Source: Vibrio coralliirubri (GTDB lineage: Bacteria > Pseudomonadota > Gammaproteobacteria > Enterobacterales > Vibrionaceae). From it: a stretch of DNA of 64,000 nt. Below are positions 53,130-62,034 of this stretch, one piece after another (the stretch's first letter is position 1; every line of letters begins with the position of its first letter). Made by a program: the position numbers and the translations under genes. The stretch is from contig NZ_AP025471.1 of assembly GCF_024347375.1 (NCBI RefSeq), forward strand, positions 186,001 through 250,000, given 5' to 3'. The notes beneath the pieces are model-generated. The model was not told where the DNA came from. It was given only the letters and a program-made list of their open reading frames with translations, and made no database searches.

Positions 53130-54041
53130 TTACTTTGTTTCTCGTTCTCTTTTCCAAGCCCAGATAGGCGGCTGGATAAGAAGTTGTAATCGGTAGTTCC
53201 AATTTGGCGCGTGCCATAGCTGTTGGCACAGTTTAACGTAGCCGTGGAAATATACCTTAAATGGGTTCACAGAGTTGATTCTAGGGAACACGCCGTATCT
53301 GACTTCTTCCTCTTCTTTAGCGAAGGTACCGAACATCTTGTCCCAAATAATGAAGATGCCAGCATAGTTCTTATCAAGGTATTGCTTATTGGTCGCATGA
53401 TGCACTCTGTGGTGTGAAGGCGTATTAAACACGGCTTCAACAGGGCGGGGCAGTCGTTTGACGGTTTCAGTGTGCAGCAGTGTTTGAAACAGTTGAACAA
53501 AGGTTTCACACATCAGCACGACAAACGGATTAAAGCCGAGCAGAATTAACGGCAAGTGAAAGAAGAACGGAAAGAACCAATCTAAAGGCCCAAACCTATA
53601 AGCAACAGAGATATTAAAGTAAGGCGAGCTATGGTGAACCGAATGGGTTCCCCATGCTAAACCGTTGCTGTGCAAGAACCTGTGTTCCCAGTAATACGCA
53701 AGATCGGCCAAGATCAAGCAACCAAGAATTGTCCAACCGGATATTGGCAGTTGAGTTAGGCTGAAATTCTCGTAAGCGTAAACAAACGCGCCCACATAGG
53801 CTAACCCGACAAAGAAAACGGTAACCAACAAGAAGAACAAGGTGACTAAGTTGGTCGCGCTGTCACCCAACATGTTCCAGCTGAGCTTTTTCTTAAAGGC
53901 ATAGCGGATAAGCTCAAAGATAAACAGAGCCAAAGCAAGCAGTAGAAAATTATCATCTACCCAAGTCTCGGTAAGGATGATGCTTGTTTCTGTGAATGTT
54001 TGAGAGAGAAAGTTCCCAATGCTATCCAAAGTGAAATCCAT
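53130..54041 (-). CDS. Sterol desaturase / fatty acid hydroxylase family membrane protein
   Basis: 303 aa with about five membrane helices. The di-iron His boxes are complete: HRFLHS, HSVHHSS and HHRVHHATN, in the spacing of the family. Known: members hydroxylate or desaturate lipid tails at the cytosolic face of the membrane; bacterial substrates are mostly unknown. It lies 11 bp after the upstream GyrI-like gene and 8 bp before the regulator, so it belongs to a four-gene operon with a two-component system. A role in membrane lipid modification in response to the kinase's signal is inferred. Confidence 0.87.
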   Translation of the reverse strand: MDFTLDSIGNFLSQTFTETSIILTETWVDDNFLLLALALFIFELIRYAFKKKLSWNMLGDSATNLVTLFFLLVTVFFVGLAYVGAFVYAYENFSLTQLPISGWTILGCLILADLAYYWEHRFLHSNGLAWGTHSVHHSSPYFNISVAYRFGPLDWFFPFFFHLPLILLGFNPFVVLMCETFVQLFQTLLHTETVKRLPRPVEAVFNTPSHHRVHHATNKQYLDKNYAGIFIIWDKMFGTFAKEEEEVRYGVFPRINSVNPFKVYFHGYVKLCQQLWHAPNWNYRLQLLIQPPIWAWKRERETK

Positions 54042-54052
54042 AACTTAATCCT

Positions 54053-54628
54053 TTACTGACCATTCTTATAATAGACGTATAACTCGCTAGAATCTGGCAA
54101 CCCATGCTGATTCAGTTGATGGTGTTCTATAACCATGTCCACTTCTTTTAATATCGCGATTTCTTCCCAAGCCTGTGCTAATTCTTGTTCAGTATGTTCG
54201 CCTTTATTAAGTAGAAGCGTACCTTTGGCTTTGTTTGGAATTTGGATTAAGCGATTGTTTTTGTTTGATGTTGATTGCTGAGTCGGGAAGCCAATGGTGA
54301 CAGTAGCCGTGCTGAAGTCGGAACTGATGTCCTGATAGATCACGACCACTTTCTGTTGCTGTGCGATCTCCTCATCTTTTGCTTCCAGGCTTTGGTAGAA
54401 ATCGACCCATAGTTCAGGCACGTCCTCTAAAGGGATAGTCTTGCTCAAACCTCGCAGGTAAGTTGTGTTTGCAGCCGCTAGTGGTTTTACTTCTGATGAT
54501 TGTTTCTTTGATGACTCAGTTATTGGCTGCGCTGTCGATGCATCCGCAATCGCAGGCTGAATATGTAATAGCCCCCAGACAGCGCCAGTAATGCCGACTG
54601 TTGTGAGTAGTGAAGCGAGTAATTTCAT
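54053..54628 (-). CDS. Exported protein with GyrI/AraC effector-binding-like domain
   Basis: About 191 aa from ATG 54628, chosen because AAGGA lies six bases upstream (the ATG two codons earlier directly abuts it). A signal peptide or anchor covers residues 1-29 (KLLASLLTTVGITGAVWGLLHIQPAIADA). Residues about 60-190 follow the GyrI-like plan: WVDFYQSLE, VVVIYQDISSDFSTATVTIGFP, GTLLLNKGEHTEQELAQAWEEI and a terminal ELYVYYKN. Such domains bind small ligands or lipids. As first gene of the operon it may present a ligand to the membrane enzyme or kinase. The fold is judged by eye. Confidence 0.65.
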   Translation of the reverse strand: MKLLASLLTTVGITGAVWGLLHIQPAIADASTAQPITESSKKQSSEVKPLAAANTTYLRGLSKTIPLEDVPELWVDFYQSLEAKDEEIAQQQKVVVIYQDISSDFSTATVTIGFPTQQSTSNKNNRLIQIPNKAKGTLLLNKGEHTEQELAQAWEEIAILKEVDMVIEHHQLNQHGLPDSSELYVYYKNGQ

Positions 54629-54739
54629 GCTCATTCCTTGTGTGTCATTTTTCTTATCAAGGACAGTAAAGGAGTCGAGGTAAACAAAAGGTAACCGTGG
54701 AGGATTGTTTTGGTCAGAGAGTATTGGTGATTCATTAAA

Positions 54740-54772
54740 AAAGGCTCCTCAAATGAGGAGCCTTTGTTTTAT
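54740..54772. terminator. Bidirectional terminator after fruA
   Basis: The stem AAAGGCTCCTCA/TGAGGAGCCTTT has a 2-nt centre and T-runs on both strands (minus strand TTTTTTAATG). It terminates the fruBKA operon on the minus strand and shields the downstream operon. Confidence 0.85.
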
Positions 54773-54810
54773 CAAGAGTCTCTGTTTGTCATCTAAACAG
54801 AGTAGGGGGA

Positions 54811-56553
54811 TTAAGCCTCTGCAGTTGCCTTAGAGTCGCTCATCTTTTTAAGCGCTGCGTAACCAAAGCCTGTTACTGCTGTACCTGCTGCAATCGCCAC
54901 TAAGTACATAAGAACTGGAGAGATAGCACCAGGAATTAGTAGTACGAACAAGCCGCCGTGTGGAGCCATTAGCTGAGCACCAAACATCATTGATAGAGCG
55001 CCAGTTAGTGCGCCACCTGCCATACAAGCTGGGATAACACGCATTGGATCTTTCGCTGCGAATGGGATTGCACCTTCAGAGATGAAACATAGGCCAAGAA
55101 CGAATGATGCTTTACCCGCTTCACGCTCGCTCGCTTCAAACTTGTCTTTCACTAGGAAAGTCGCAAGGCCCATACCTAGAGCTGGAACCATACCAGCTGC
55201 CATGATAGCCGCCATTGGTGCGTAAGTTTGCGAAGCCAATAGACCAACACCAAATGTGTAAGCTGCTTTGTTTACTGGACCACCAAGGTCGAAACACATC
55301 ATAGCGCCTAGAATCACACCCAGAAGAATCGCGTTAGACGTTCCCATGTTGTTTAGGAAAGTCGTCATTGCGCTCATCACGCTAGAAACAGGGCCACCCA
55401 CGATGTAAACCATCACAAGACCAGTGAACAAACTCGCGATAAACGGAATGATCAGGATTGGCTTGAGGGCTTCCATGGATTGTGGAAGTTGAACCTTGTC
55501 GGCAATGAATTTCGCTGCGTAACCGGCAATGAAACCTGCTGCGATACCACCTAGGAAACCTGCGCCCGTTGAACTAGCCAGCATACCGCCGATTAGACCT
55601 GGAGCCAGACCCGGACGGTCAGCAATTGAGAATGCAATGAAACCAGCAAGAACAGGAATCATCAGAGCGAATGCAGAGCCACCACCGATAGTCATCAGTG
55701 CAGCGGCCAGCGTGCCTTCTTCTTTAAATGCTTCGATACCGAATACGAAAGAAAGAGCAATGATCAAACCACCTGCAACTACCACTGGAAGCATGTGAGA
55801 AACACCCGTCATTAGGTGCTTGTACACGCCTTTCTTCTCGTCAGCAGGTGCTGAATTTGAAGAAGCAGTGTGTTGGTATGGTTTAGCTTCTGCGAATGCT
55901 TTTTCCATCTCTTGCTTTGTTTTCTTCAAAGCAGGGCTTGTTGTGGTTTTGTATAGCGCTTTGCCGTTAAAACGATCTAGAGGAACATCGATATCTGCTG
56001 CGATGATAACTAGATCAGCGTCTGCGATTTCTTGGTCTGTCAGTTGGTTTTTTGCACCTACAGAGCCGCGAGTTTCTACTTTGATTTGGTGACCTAGGCG
56101 TTTGCCTTCAGCTTCAAGCGCTTCAGCGGCCATAAAGGTATGTGCAACACCCGTTGGGCAAGCGGTAATCGCTACGATCTTCTTGCTGCCTGTCGCTGGA
56201 GAAGTACCAGTAACTTCCACTGTAGTCTCAACTTGAGAAGCGTCTAATACAGTCGCTTCTGCTACCGCTTTCTCTAGGAATGCTTTTGCATCAGCAGTGC
56301 ATTCAGAGATAGCCGCTTGGTACACTTTCTTACCGACAAAGCGTGCTTTATCAACGTTTGTGTTGGCTGCGATAACCACAACGTCGCTGCTGTCGATAGC
56401 GTCTTGCGATACGGTTGAGTCAGGTAACACGCTTGATTGACATTCAATAGCGGCGTTCCAACCCAGTGCTTTTGTCGCTTGCTCTAACAAGCCTGCTGCG
56501 ATGATGCTGTTTGCTACGCCACTAGGGCAAGCTGTGATAATGGTAATATTCAT
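54811..56553 (-). CDS. fruA: PTS fructose transporter subunit IIBC
   Basis: 580 aa. Two IIB-like domains are in tandem: residues 1-100 (ITACPSGVANS) and about 125-225 (ITACPTGVAHTFMAAEAL). The second Cys is the standard phosphocysteine site. The membrane IIC domain follows at about 245-575, with GGLIIALSFVFG, CFDLGGPVNKAAYTFG and ISEGAIPFAAKDP. It imports fructose and phosphorylates it to fructose 1-phosphate with phosphate from FruB. It is the third gene of fruBKA, 15 bp after fruK, and ends at a strong terminator. Confidence 0.95.
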   Translation of the reverse strand: MNITIITACPSGVANSIIAAGLLEQATKALGWNAAIECQSSVLPDSTVSQDAIDSSDVVVIAANTNVDKARFVGKKVYQAAISECTADAKAFLEKAVAEATVLDASQVETTVEVTGTSPATGSKKIVAITACPTGVAHTFMAAEALEAEGKRLGHQIKVETRGSVGAKNQLTDQEIADADLVIIAADIDVPLDRFNGKALYKTTTSPALKKTKQEMEKAFAEAKPYQHTASSNSAPADEKKGVYKHLMTGVSHMLPVVVAGGLIIALSFVFGIEAFKEEGTLAAALMTIGGGSAFALMIPVLAGFIAFSIADRPGLAPGLIGGMLASSTGAGFLGGIAAGFIAGYAAKFIADKVQLPQSMEALKPILIIPFIASLFTGLVMVYIVGGPVSSVMSAMTTFLNNMGTSNAILLGVILGAMMCFDLGGPVNKAAYTFGVGLLASQTYAPMAAIMAAGMVPALGMGLATFLVKDKFEASEREAGKASFVLGLCFISEGAIPFAAKDPMRVIPACMAGGALTGALSMMFGAQLMAPHGGLFVLLIPGAISPVLMYLVAIAAGTAVTGFGYAALKKMSDSKATAEA

Positions 56554-56568
56554 AATAAACCTTTTGTC

Positions 56569-57546
56569 CTATTTGCTTGTGTCTAACTGGCTAGTTGGAG
56601 CACTAAGCGACTGTAATTGGATATTTTGTAGTACTGAATCCAGCTCTTGTTGGCTGGTGATGCCCACGCCTACCTGTGAAACTGCTAGAGCAGATAGGGC
56701 GGTTGCGAATTTAATAAGTTCTGGTTTTGGCATCTGTTGCATGTGACCCCAACATAGACCAGCAACCAATGTGTCACCTGCGCCTACCGTGCTTACTACT
56801 TGCATGCGCGGTGGTTGAGCATGTAACCATTCACCTTGGTTAAGCCACATCACGCCTTCAGCGCCAAGTGATACCACGATGTTCTCGATGCCTTTTTCAC
56901 TTAGGGCTTGGCCTGCGTGTTGGCATTGGTCACGAGTTGTCAGCTCTGCATTGAACAGCTGAGACAGCTCTTCATCGTTTGGTTTGATCAACCATGGTTG
57001 TGCATTGATACCGGCTTTAAGTGCGTCACGGCTGCTATCAAATAGCACCTTCTTACCTAAATCGTGTAACCGTTGCACCCAAGAAGCGCAAAGCTCTGGT
57101 GATACGCCTTGTGGCAAGCTGCCTGCAATGACGAAGTAATCGTGCGTTTCAGCAAGTTCTAATAGGGTTTCTTCGAACGCTTTAATCGCGTCAGCATCAA
57201 CAGGAACACCTGGGAAGTTGATGTCGCTTACTTGGCTTGAGTTCTCAACCAGTTTTACGTTGATACGAGTCGCGCCGTCGACACGGATAAAGCGGTCAGT
57301 TGCGCCCATTTGTTCGAACAGTTGGCAGAACGCTTCTTCGTTATTGCGACCAAGGAAACCTGTTACGGTCACTTTCGCGCCAAGCTCTGAAAGTACTTTT
57401 GCTACGTTTACGCCTTTGCCCGCTGCGTGCAAAGAGCCTTTGTTTACTAGGCTCACTGAACCAACGTTAAGTGCGTCGATAGCGCCTGTCAGGTCTAGAG
57501 CAGGGTTAAGCGTTACGGTAACGGCTTTGATTTGTTTATCAGACAT
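56569..57546 (-). CDS. fruK: 1-phosphofructokinase
   Basis: 325 aa of the PfkB/ribokinase family. The N-terminal VTLNPALDLTG and SLHAAGKGVNVAKVLSELGA bind the sugar. The C-terminal TVGAGDTLVAGL contains the catalytic Asp and anion hole. It converts fructose 1-phosphate to fructose 1,6-bisphosphate with ATP. It lies 9 bp after fruB and 15 bp before fruA, in one operon. Its substrate is also the inducer that releases Cra from the operators upstream of the operon. Confidence 0.95.
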   Translation of the reverse strand: MSDKQIKAVTVTLNPALDLTGAIDALNVGSVSLVNKGSLHAAGKGVNVAKVLSELGAKVTVTGFLGRNNEEAFCQLFEQMGATDRFIRVDGATRINVKLVENSSQVSDINFPGVPVDADAIKAFEETLLELAETHDYFVIAGSLPQGVSPELCASWVQRLHDLGKKVLFDSSRDALKAGINAQPWLIKPNDEELSQLFNAELTTRDQCQHAGQALSEKGIENIVVSLGAEGVMWLNQGEWLHAQPPRMQVVSTVGAGDTLVAGLCWGHMQQMPKPELIKFATALSALAVSQVGVGITSQQELDSVLQNIQLQSLSAPTSQLDTSK

Positions 57547-57555
57547 ATCGACTCC

Positions 57556-58689
57556 TTAACCTTCGCCAAGGCCTGAAGCGATAGCTTTGCCAATCGATTC
57601 AAGTGCTTGTGCTGCGTCATCACCTTCAGCAACAAACTGAAGTTGGTGGCCGTGTTTAACGCCAAGAGCGATCACTTTCATCAAGCTCTTCGCGTTCACT
57701 TCTTTTCCGTCGCCATCTAGGTTTGAAACGCGGATTGTTGATTCGAATTTCTTCGCTTCAGCAACCAGCATTGCACCCGGGCGAGCGTGCAGGCCGTGTG
57801 CGTTCTTGATTTTGAATACTGCGCAGTTGTCGTCGTCTTGAGACGCTGTAGAAACCGCTTCACCTTTCAGAAGACCAATCACTTGCGCTGCGTCAGCGGT
57901 TAACAATTGTTGCTGTTTACCTTCGAAAACCATCTTACTTAGGTTTGCCAGAATAGATTGGTGCGCGCTGTTACAAGCGGCGAATGCGACCAATGCTTTC
58001 ACTGGTGTGCCTCCGTATTCACAATGGTTCGCTGTTGAAACGAAAGATACGCCAGTGCGTGTTACGCCTTTATCGCTGCCCAACAACCATAGGCCTTGGC
58101 CTAAGTGAGTCGGTGTTTTCGTTACTAGGTCAGCAACGAATGCGTTGTCTGTGCAACCTGTGTTTTTAAGTAGGCCGCCCGCTACAGCAGACATTTGAAT
58201 CATGTCGCTTGCAGGGAACAGTAGTTGAACCAAAGAAGCGTCTAGGTCGGCTTCTAGCTGAACTTCACCGTTAAGTAGGGCGATGATTTCGTCTTCTGAT
58301 TTCGCTTGCTTTAATTTCTCTTCAACACCGTCAGCCGCTAGAACTTTGGTCAGTTGCTTAAGAATGCCTAAGTGCTCGTCAGATTTAGCTGCAATACCAA
58401 TCGCAACGTAAACACGGTTGCCGTCTGCCCAATCAATACCTTCAGGGAAGTGGTGTACCGCAACGCCTGTCTCTTTTACTAGGCCACGAGTATCCGTCGT
58501 TCCGTGAGGAATCGCGATGCCGTTACCTAGGAACGTAGAGTTCTGGTTTTCACGGTTCAGCATTCCTTCAACGTAACCAGAGTCAACTAAACCTTTAGCT
58601 GTCAGGTCGCCAGCAATGTTTTGGATTGCTTTGAATTTGTCTTCGGCAGTTTGGCCTAGAGTAATGTCAGATTTTGATAATTTAAGCAT
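57556..58689 (-). CDS. fruB: Fused PTS fructose IIA / HPr protein (diphosphoryl transfer protein)
   Basis: 377 aa. The N-terminal IIA domain (about 1-145) has the phosphohistidine in GNGIAIPHGTTDTR. A middle region (about 155-280) shows a second, degenerate IIA-like segment. The C-terminal HPr domain (about 287-377) has GLHARPGAMLVAEA with its phospho-His and the Ser site in NAKSLMKVIALG. It passes phosphate from enzyme I to FruA. It is first in the operon. Cra operators lie about 105-140 bp upstream. Confidence 0.95.
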   Translation of the reverse strand: MLKLSKSDITLGQTAEDKFKAIQNIAGDLTAKGLVDSGYVEGMLNRENQNSTFLGNGIAIPHGTTDTRGLVKETGVAVHHFPEGIDWADGNRVYVAIGIAAKSDEHLGILKQLTKVLAADGVEEKLKQAKSEDEIIALLNGEVQLEADLDASLVQLLFPASDMIQMSAVAGGLLKNTGCTDNAFVADLVTKTPTHLGQGLWLLGSDKGVTRTGVSFVSTANHCEYGGTPVKALVAFAACNSAHQSILANLSKMVFEGKQQQLLTADAAQVIGLLKGEAVSTASQDDDNCAVFKIKNAHGLHARPGAMLVAEAKKFESTIRVSNLDGDGKEVNAKSLMKVIALGVKHGHQLQFVAEGDDAAQALESIGKAIASGLGEG

Positions 58690-58794
58690 GGTGCCTCTTT
58701 AGCGTATCGCTTGAGAATTTGTGTATCGCTACGATTCAGTCTAGAGCAAGAATTAGTGAACTTTACTCGTTGCTTTGCTCTTTGTTTTACTTTG

Positions 58795-58830
58795 GCTGAA
58801 TCGGTTCAGCATTCAGTGTGAAAAAATTCA
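58795..58830 (-). promoter_or_regulatory. Cra (FruR) operators proximal to fruB
   Basis: GCTGAATCGGTTCAGC (58795-58810) is a near-perfect Cra palindrome. A second, weaker site TGAA-AAAA-TTCA lies at 58819-58830. Both sit in the fruB upstream region. Confidence 0.85.
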
Positions 58831-58965
58831 GCAAAGCCGATTTTGGTTTTCAAAATAGTTTTGCTGCGTGTCGTAATTTCAGTTTCGTTAACAACAAGAA
58901 GCTGAATCACGACAAATGACGCTCAATCCATTCAAAAGGATGATTGAAGTCACTTTTCAGATTTT

Positions 58966-59010
58966 GCTGAATCCTTTCAGCTTTTATACTGAATCGATTC
59001 AGCATATAAT
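58966..59010 (+). promoter_or_regulatory. Cra operators and -10 element at the cra promoter
   Basis: GCTGAATCCTTTCAGC (58966-58981) and TGAATCGATTCA (58990-59001, a perfect palindrome) stand 22 bp apart, directly before TATAAT at 59005-59010. The second operator fills the promoter spacer, so Cra would block its own transcription. A one-mismatch site, TCAATCCATTCA, is at 58923-58934. No gene lies in 58690-59074. Confidence 0.82.
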
Positions 59011-59074
59011 TCAACTAATCCAAGGATCAGAAGATTGGTTATATGATCCTACGCACAAAATACAGGTCACCCAT

Positions 59075-60079
59075 ATGACACTAGATGAGATTGCCAAACT
59101 AGCCGGTGTGTCGAAAACCACAGCCAGCTATGTGATTAATGGCAAGGCGCAGAAATACAGAATCAGTGAAAAGACACAGCAGAAAGTAATGGCAGTGGTG
59201 GAAGAGTATAACTACCGACCAGACCATGCTGCTTCGTCGCTGCGCGCTGGTAATAGCCGTTCATTTGGTTTGATTATCCCTGATCTGGAAAACAGCAGTT
59301 ACGCGCGTTTAGCAAAACTGATCGAGCAGAACTCACGTAAAGTGGGCTATCAAATCCTGATTGGTTGCTCAGATGATGACGCTGAAACCGAACGTAAAGT
59401 TGCGGAAGCGCTTGTTAGCCGTCGTATCGATGCCTTGCTAGTGGCGAGCTCAATGCCAGACGCCAATGAGTTCTACTTGAAGTTGCAAAACTCAGGCACA
59501 CCCGTTATTGCGATAGACCGTCCTTTAGATGATGAGCACTTTGCCTGCGTGATCAGTGAAGATTTCGAGGCTGCATTTGAACTGACGCACTCGATTCTTG
59601 ATGACAGCATTCATAGTGTTGGTTTGATTGGCGCATTGCCTGATCTGAACATTTCACGTGAACGTCAGCTCGGTTTTGAAGCGGCGAATAAAGCACATAC
59701 TCAACAAACAGGGCTAACCGAAAACAAGCCGATGGTTGTGGGTTATGGTGAACACTTTGATAGAGAATCAGGACGTGAGATTTTTGAGGGCTGGATTGCC
59801 AAAGGCACAGTGCCTGATGCAATTGTCACTATGTCTTATACCTTACTAGAAGGTGTGTTGGATGTGATGGTCGAAAAGCCAGAACTGATCAGCCAAGTAA
59901 AGCTGGCAACCTTTGGTGATAACCGTTTATTGGATTTCTTACCTTTTAAAGTCCATTCATTGCCACAGCAATTCGAAGTGATTGCAGACAGCGCCTTTGC
60001 ACTTGCTTTGAACGCGTCAGCTAAACGCTATCAAGCTGGTATTGAGCTAGTGCCAAGAAGCTTAGTGAAGCGAGGCTAA
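59075..60079 (+). CDS. cra: Catabolite repressor/activator Cra (FruR), LacI family
   Basis: 334 aa from ATG 59075, exactly the E. coli Cra length. A longer frame from 58916 would run through the operators. The LacI-type helix-turn-helix is MTLDEIAKLAGVSKTTASYVING. The hinge and effector domain follow with RSFGLIIPDLENSSYARLAK. It represses fruBKA and itself and is released by fructose 1-phosphate, or fructose 1,6-bisphosphate at high level. It is divergent from fruB. Its stop overlaps the convergent kinase gene's stop by four bases. Confidence 0.95.
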   Translation: MTLDEIAKLAGVSKTTASYVINGKAQKYRISEKTQQKVMAVVEEYNYRPDHAASSLRAGNSRSFGLIIPDLENSSYARLAKLIEQNSRKVGYQILIGCSDDDAETERKVAEALVSRRIDALLVASSMPDANEFYLKLQNSGTPVIAIDRPLDDEHFACVISEDFEAAFELTHSILDDSIHSVGLIGALPDLNISRERQLGFEAANKAHTQQTGLTENKPMVVGYGEHFDRESGREIFEGWIAKGTVPDAIVTMSYTLLEGVLDVMVEKPELISQVKLATFGDNRLLDFLPFKVHSLPQQFEVIADSAFALALNASAKRYQAGIELVPRSLVKRG

Positions 60080-61866
60080 CTCGAGCTAAGCAACAACCCC
60101 ATTTCTACAATGGCAACAATGCCGAGCAACAAGGCCAACACTTTCCAAAACTGGATCGGGTTTCGGTTTATCAAAGGTTGCTTGGCTTTGCTTTTGACCA
60201 AGCTTTGGTTTGGTGTGTAAAGGTCTGCCACAAAATTTCCCAACACTTGATGACGTTTGCTTGGCGATTCCGCGCAGGCTTTTTGTAACACCAAATCCAC
60301 CCAACTCGGTAAGTCCGCTCGTTTCTGAGTGATGGGTTGGTATTCCCATTGATGGTGACGAGATTGCTTAAGCGATTGTGCGGTCATTTCAGAGTAGGGC
60401 AATTCACCGGTTAGCATCTCATAGCCAATCACAGCGATAGAGAACAGATCTGAGCTGGTGGTCGCGCTGTTGTGCTTGATGGTCTCGGGTGCAATGTAAT
60501 TGACCGCGCCTAATGGTGTATCGTCCTTGTCAGTGAGCTCTCCCTCTTCAAGACCTCTCACTAACACCGCACCAAGGTCGATGATTTTCACCTCACCATC
60601 ACGTTGAATCATGATGTTCTCGGGCTTTAAGTCTCGGTGCACCATGTCTGCACGTTGTAATACTCGAATGCCTTGTGTGATCTTTTCTAGTATGTCGCGC
60701 ACTTCATTGAGTGATGGTTTTGGGTTGTCGTACATCCATTGTCTTAGCGTGATGCCTTCTACCCATTCGCAGATTTGATATAAGAATTGCGAGTTCTCTG
60801 GGGTCGGGTAAACCTTCATGACTCTCTTGTTTTTTAACAGGATCCCCGCCCATTGTTCATTAAAGAAAGCTCTGAGTTGCGAAGGGCTATCGTGATATTG
60901 AACGGAAGGGACTTTCAGCACGAACTCGGTTTGTGTCTCTCTCTGCATCACACGATACACATGGCTTCTAGAGCCTGCATACAACACCTCAATCACCATG
61001 AAGTTGTCGATACTTTGCCCGAGTTTTAAAGCGGGTGGGATGGCACGTTTAGCCAGCTTTTCATGGAATTCAATCAACGAAGGTTTAGGCAGATGGCTGA
61101 CTTGCACAATCAAACAGCTCACGTTGTCTGAGCTATTGTGGCTTAAAGCGGTGTTACAGATGGTTTGCGCAGCGTATTCGAAATCTGCTCCGGGTTTGTC
61201 GATGTGTTCCTTGAAGGTGTTGGGAGAGACAAACTCGTGCACGCCATCAGATGTCAGGATAAAGCAGTCGTTTTTCTTGAGAGGCAGGGTTTGATAGTCA
61301 ACGTTGAGTTGGTTATCCATGCCCAAGGCGCGTGTTAGATAATGCTTTTGCCCCATATTTTTACGCGTGTGGTCGCGGGTCAGTTGGCGTAATTCTCCAT
61401 CTCTGAGTAAGTAGATACGGCTGTCGCCAACGTGGAATATATGTGCGGTGTTCGATTTTAAGATCACGCTGCTGAACGTCGAAACGAGGGCATTGTGGTT
61501 CACTTGCTGCGCGGGATGAATATTAGAAACAGACGTGTTGAAGAGCCAAGAATTGAGGGACGTTAAGACCTTTTGCGCCGAACGTTGAATGCTCCAGCTT
61601 TGGGGGGTTGCGTAATAGTCGTCGATAAACTGCATCACGCTGGTGTGACTGGCTTTCTGGCCGTGTTCACTACAACTTGCTCCGTCTGCAATGCAGGCAA
61701 CACTGCCTTTCAACTCTTGCTCTGCGCGAGTTTTAGGGTATTTTACAATGATGGCATCTTGGTTTTCATCACGTACGCCTTGATTCGAATAACCACCAAA
61801 CTTAAGCGTTAACTGGTTGTTGGATTCTGGCGTGATGACTTGCCCTTGGCTGAACGAAATTGTCAT
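60076..61866 (-). CDS. PP2C phosphatase / Ser-Thr protein kinase fusion with C-terminal membrane anchor
   Basis: 596 aa. The N-terminal PP2C domain (about 20-255) has the metal-binding Asp residues in GVRDENQDAII, CIADGASCSEHG, LTSDGVHEFV and SSDNVSCLIV. The Ser/Thr kinase domain (about 285-555) has Lys in FVLKVPS, the catalytic loop VHRDLKPENIM, DLG in place of DFG (KIIDLGAVLV), and APET. A single membrane helix (VLALLLGIVAIVEMGLLLSS) ends the protein, so both enzymes face the cytosol. It follows narK and nirD on the same strand. Known: a kinase of this kind lies in the nirBD/nasA cluster of Pseudomonas aeruginosa, and a role in nitrate assimilation is inferred. Confidence 0.88.
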   Translation of the reverse strand: MTISFSQGQVITPESNNQLTLKFGGYSNQGVRDENQDAIIVKYPKTRAEQELKGSVACIADGASCSEHGQKASHTSVMQFIDDYYATPQSWSIQRSAQKVLTSLNSWLFNTSVSNIHPAQQVNHNALVSTFSSVILKSNTAHIFHVGDSRIYLLRDGELRQLTRDHTRKNMGQKHYLTRALGMDNQLNVDYQTLPLKKNDCFILTSDGVHEFVSPNTFKEHIDKPGADFEYAAQTICNTALSHNSSDNVSCLIVQVSHLPKPSLIEFHEKLAKRAIPPALKLGQSIDNFMVIEVLYAGSRSHVYRVMQRETQTEFVLKVPSVQYHDSPSQLRAFFNEQWAGILLKNKRVMKVYPTPENSQFLYQICEWVEGITLRQWMYDNPKPSLNEVRDILEKITQGIRVLQRADMVHRDLKPENIMIQRDGEVKIIDLGAVLVRGLEEGELTDKDDTPLGAVNYIAPETIKHNSATTSSDLFSIAVIGYEMLTGELPYSEMTAQSLKQSRHHQWEYQPITQKRADLPSWVDLVLQKACAESPSKRHQVLGNFVADLYTPNQSLVKSKAKQPLINRNPIQFWKVLALLLGIVAIVEMGLLLSSS

Positions 61867-61959
61867 AACTGGTCTTCTTCTTAACTGCTCTTCTTCCCGC
61901 TTCCTTGACAGAACATCCTAGGAAGAACAAAAGCCCTAGTGAACATAGAGCCTTTGAAC

Positions 61960-61996
61960 GAAGCACCTAGCATTGATGTATCCGCTAAGGTGCTTC
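61960..61996. repeat. Hairpin between the nitrate transporter and kinase genes
   Basis: GAAGCACCT-AGC (61960-61971) and GCT-A-AGGTGCTTC (61984-61996) form an 11-12 bp stem with one bulge and a 12-nt loop. No T-run follows on either strand. It may be a read-through attenuator, an mRNA processing site or a weak terminator in the operon. Confidence 0.5.
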
Positions 61997-62034
61997 TCCC
62001 GATTCAATAATATCAATGCTTCATAGTGCTGAGA

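Noticed and set aside
53122..53229. 36-residue N-terminal extension of the response regulator
   Set aside because: It overlaps the sterol desaturase gene in another frame and does not restore the missing receiver strand. The ATG at 53121 has a good ribosome binding site.
58916..59074. N-terminal extension of Cra
   Set aside because: It would place codons over the Cra operators and promoter. ATG 59075 gives exactly the 334-aa Cra length.
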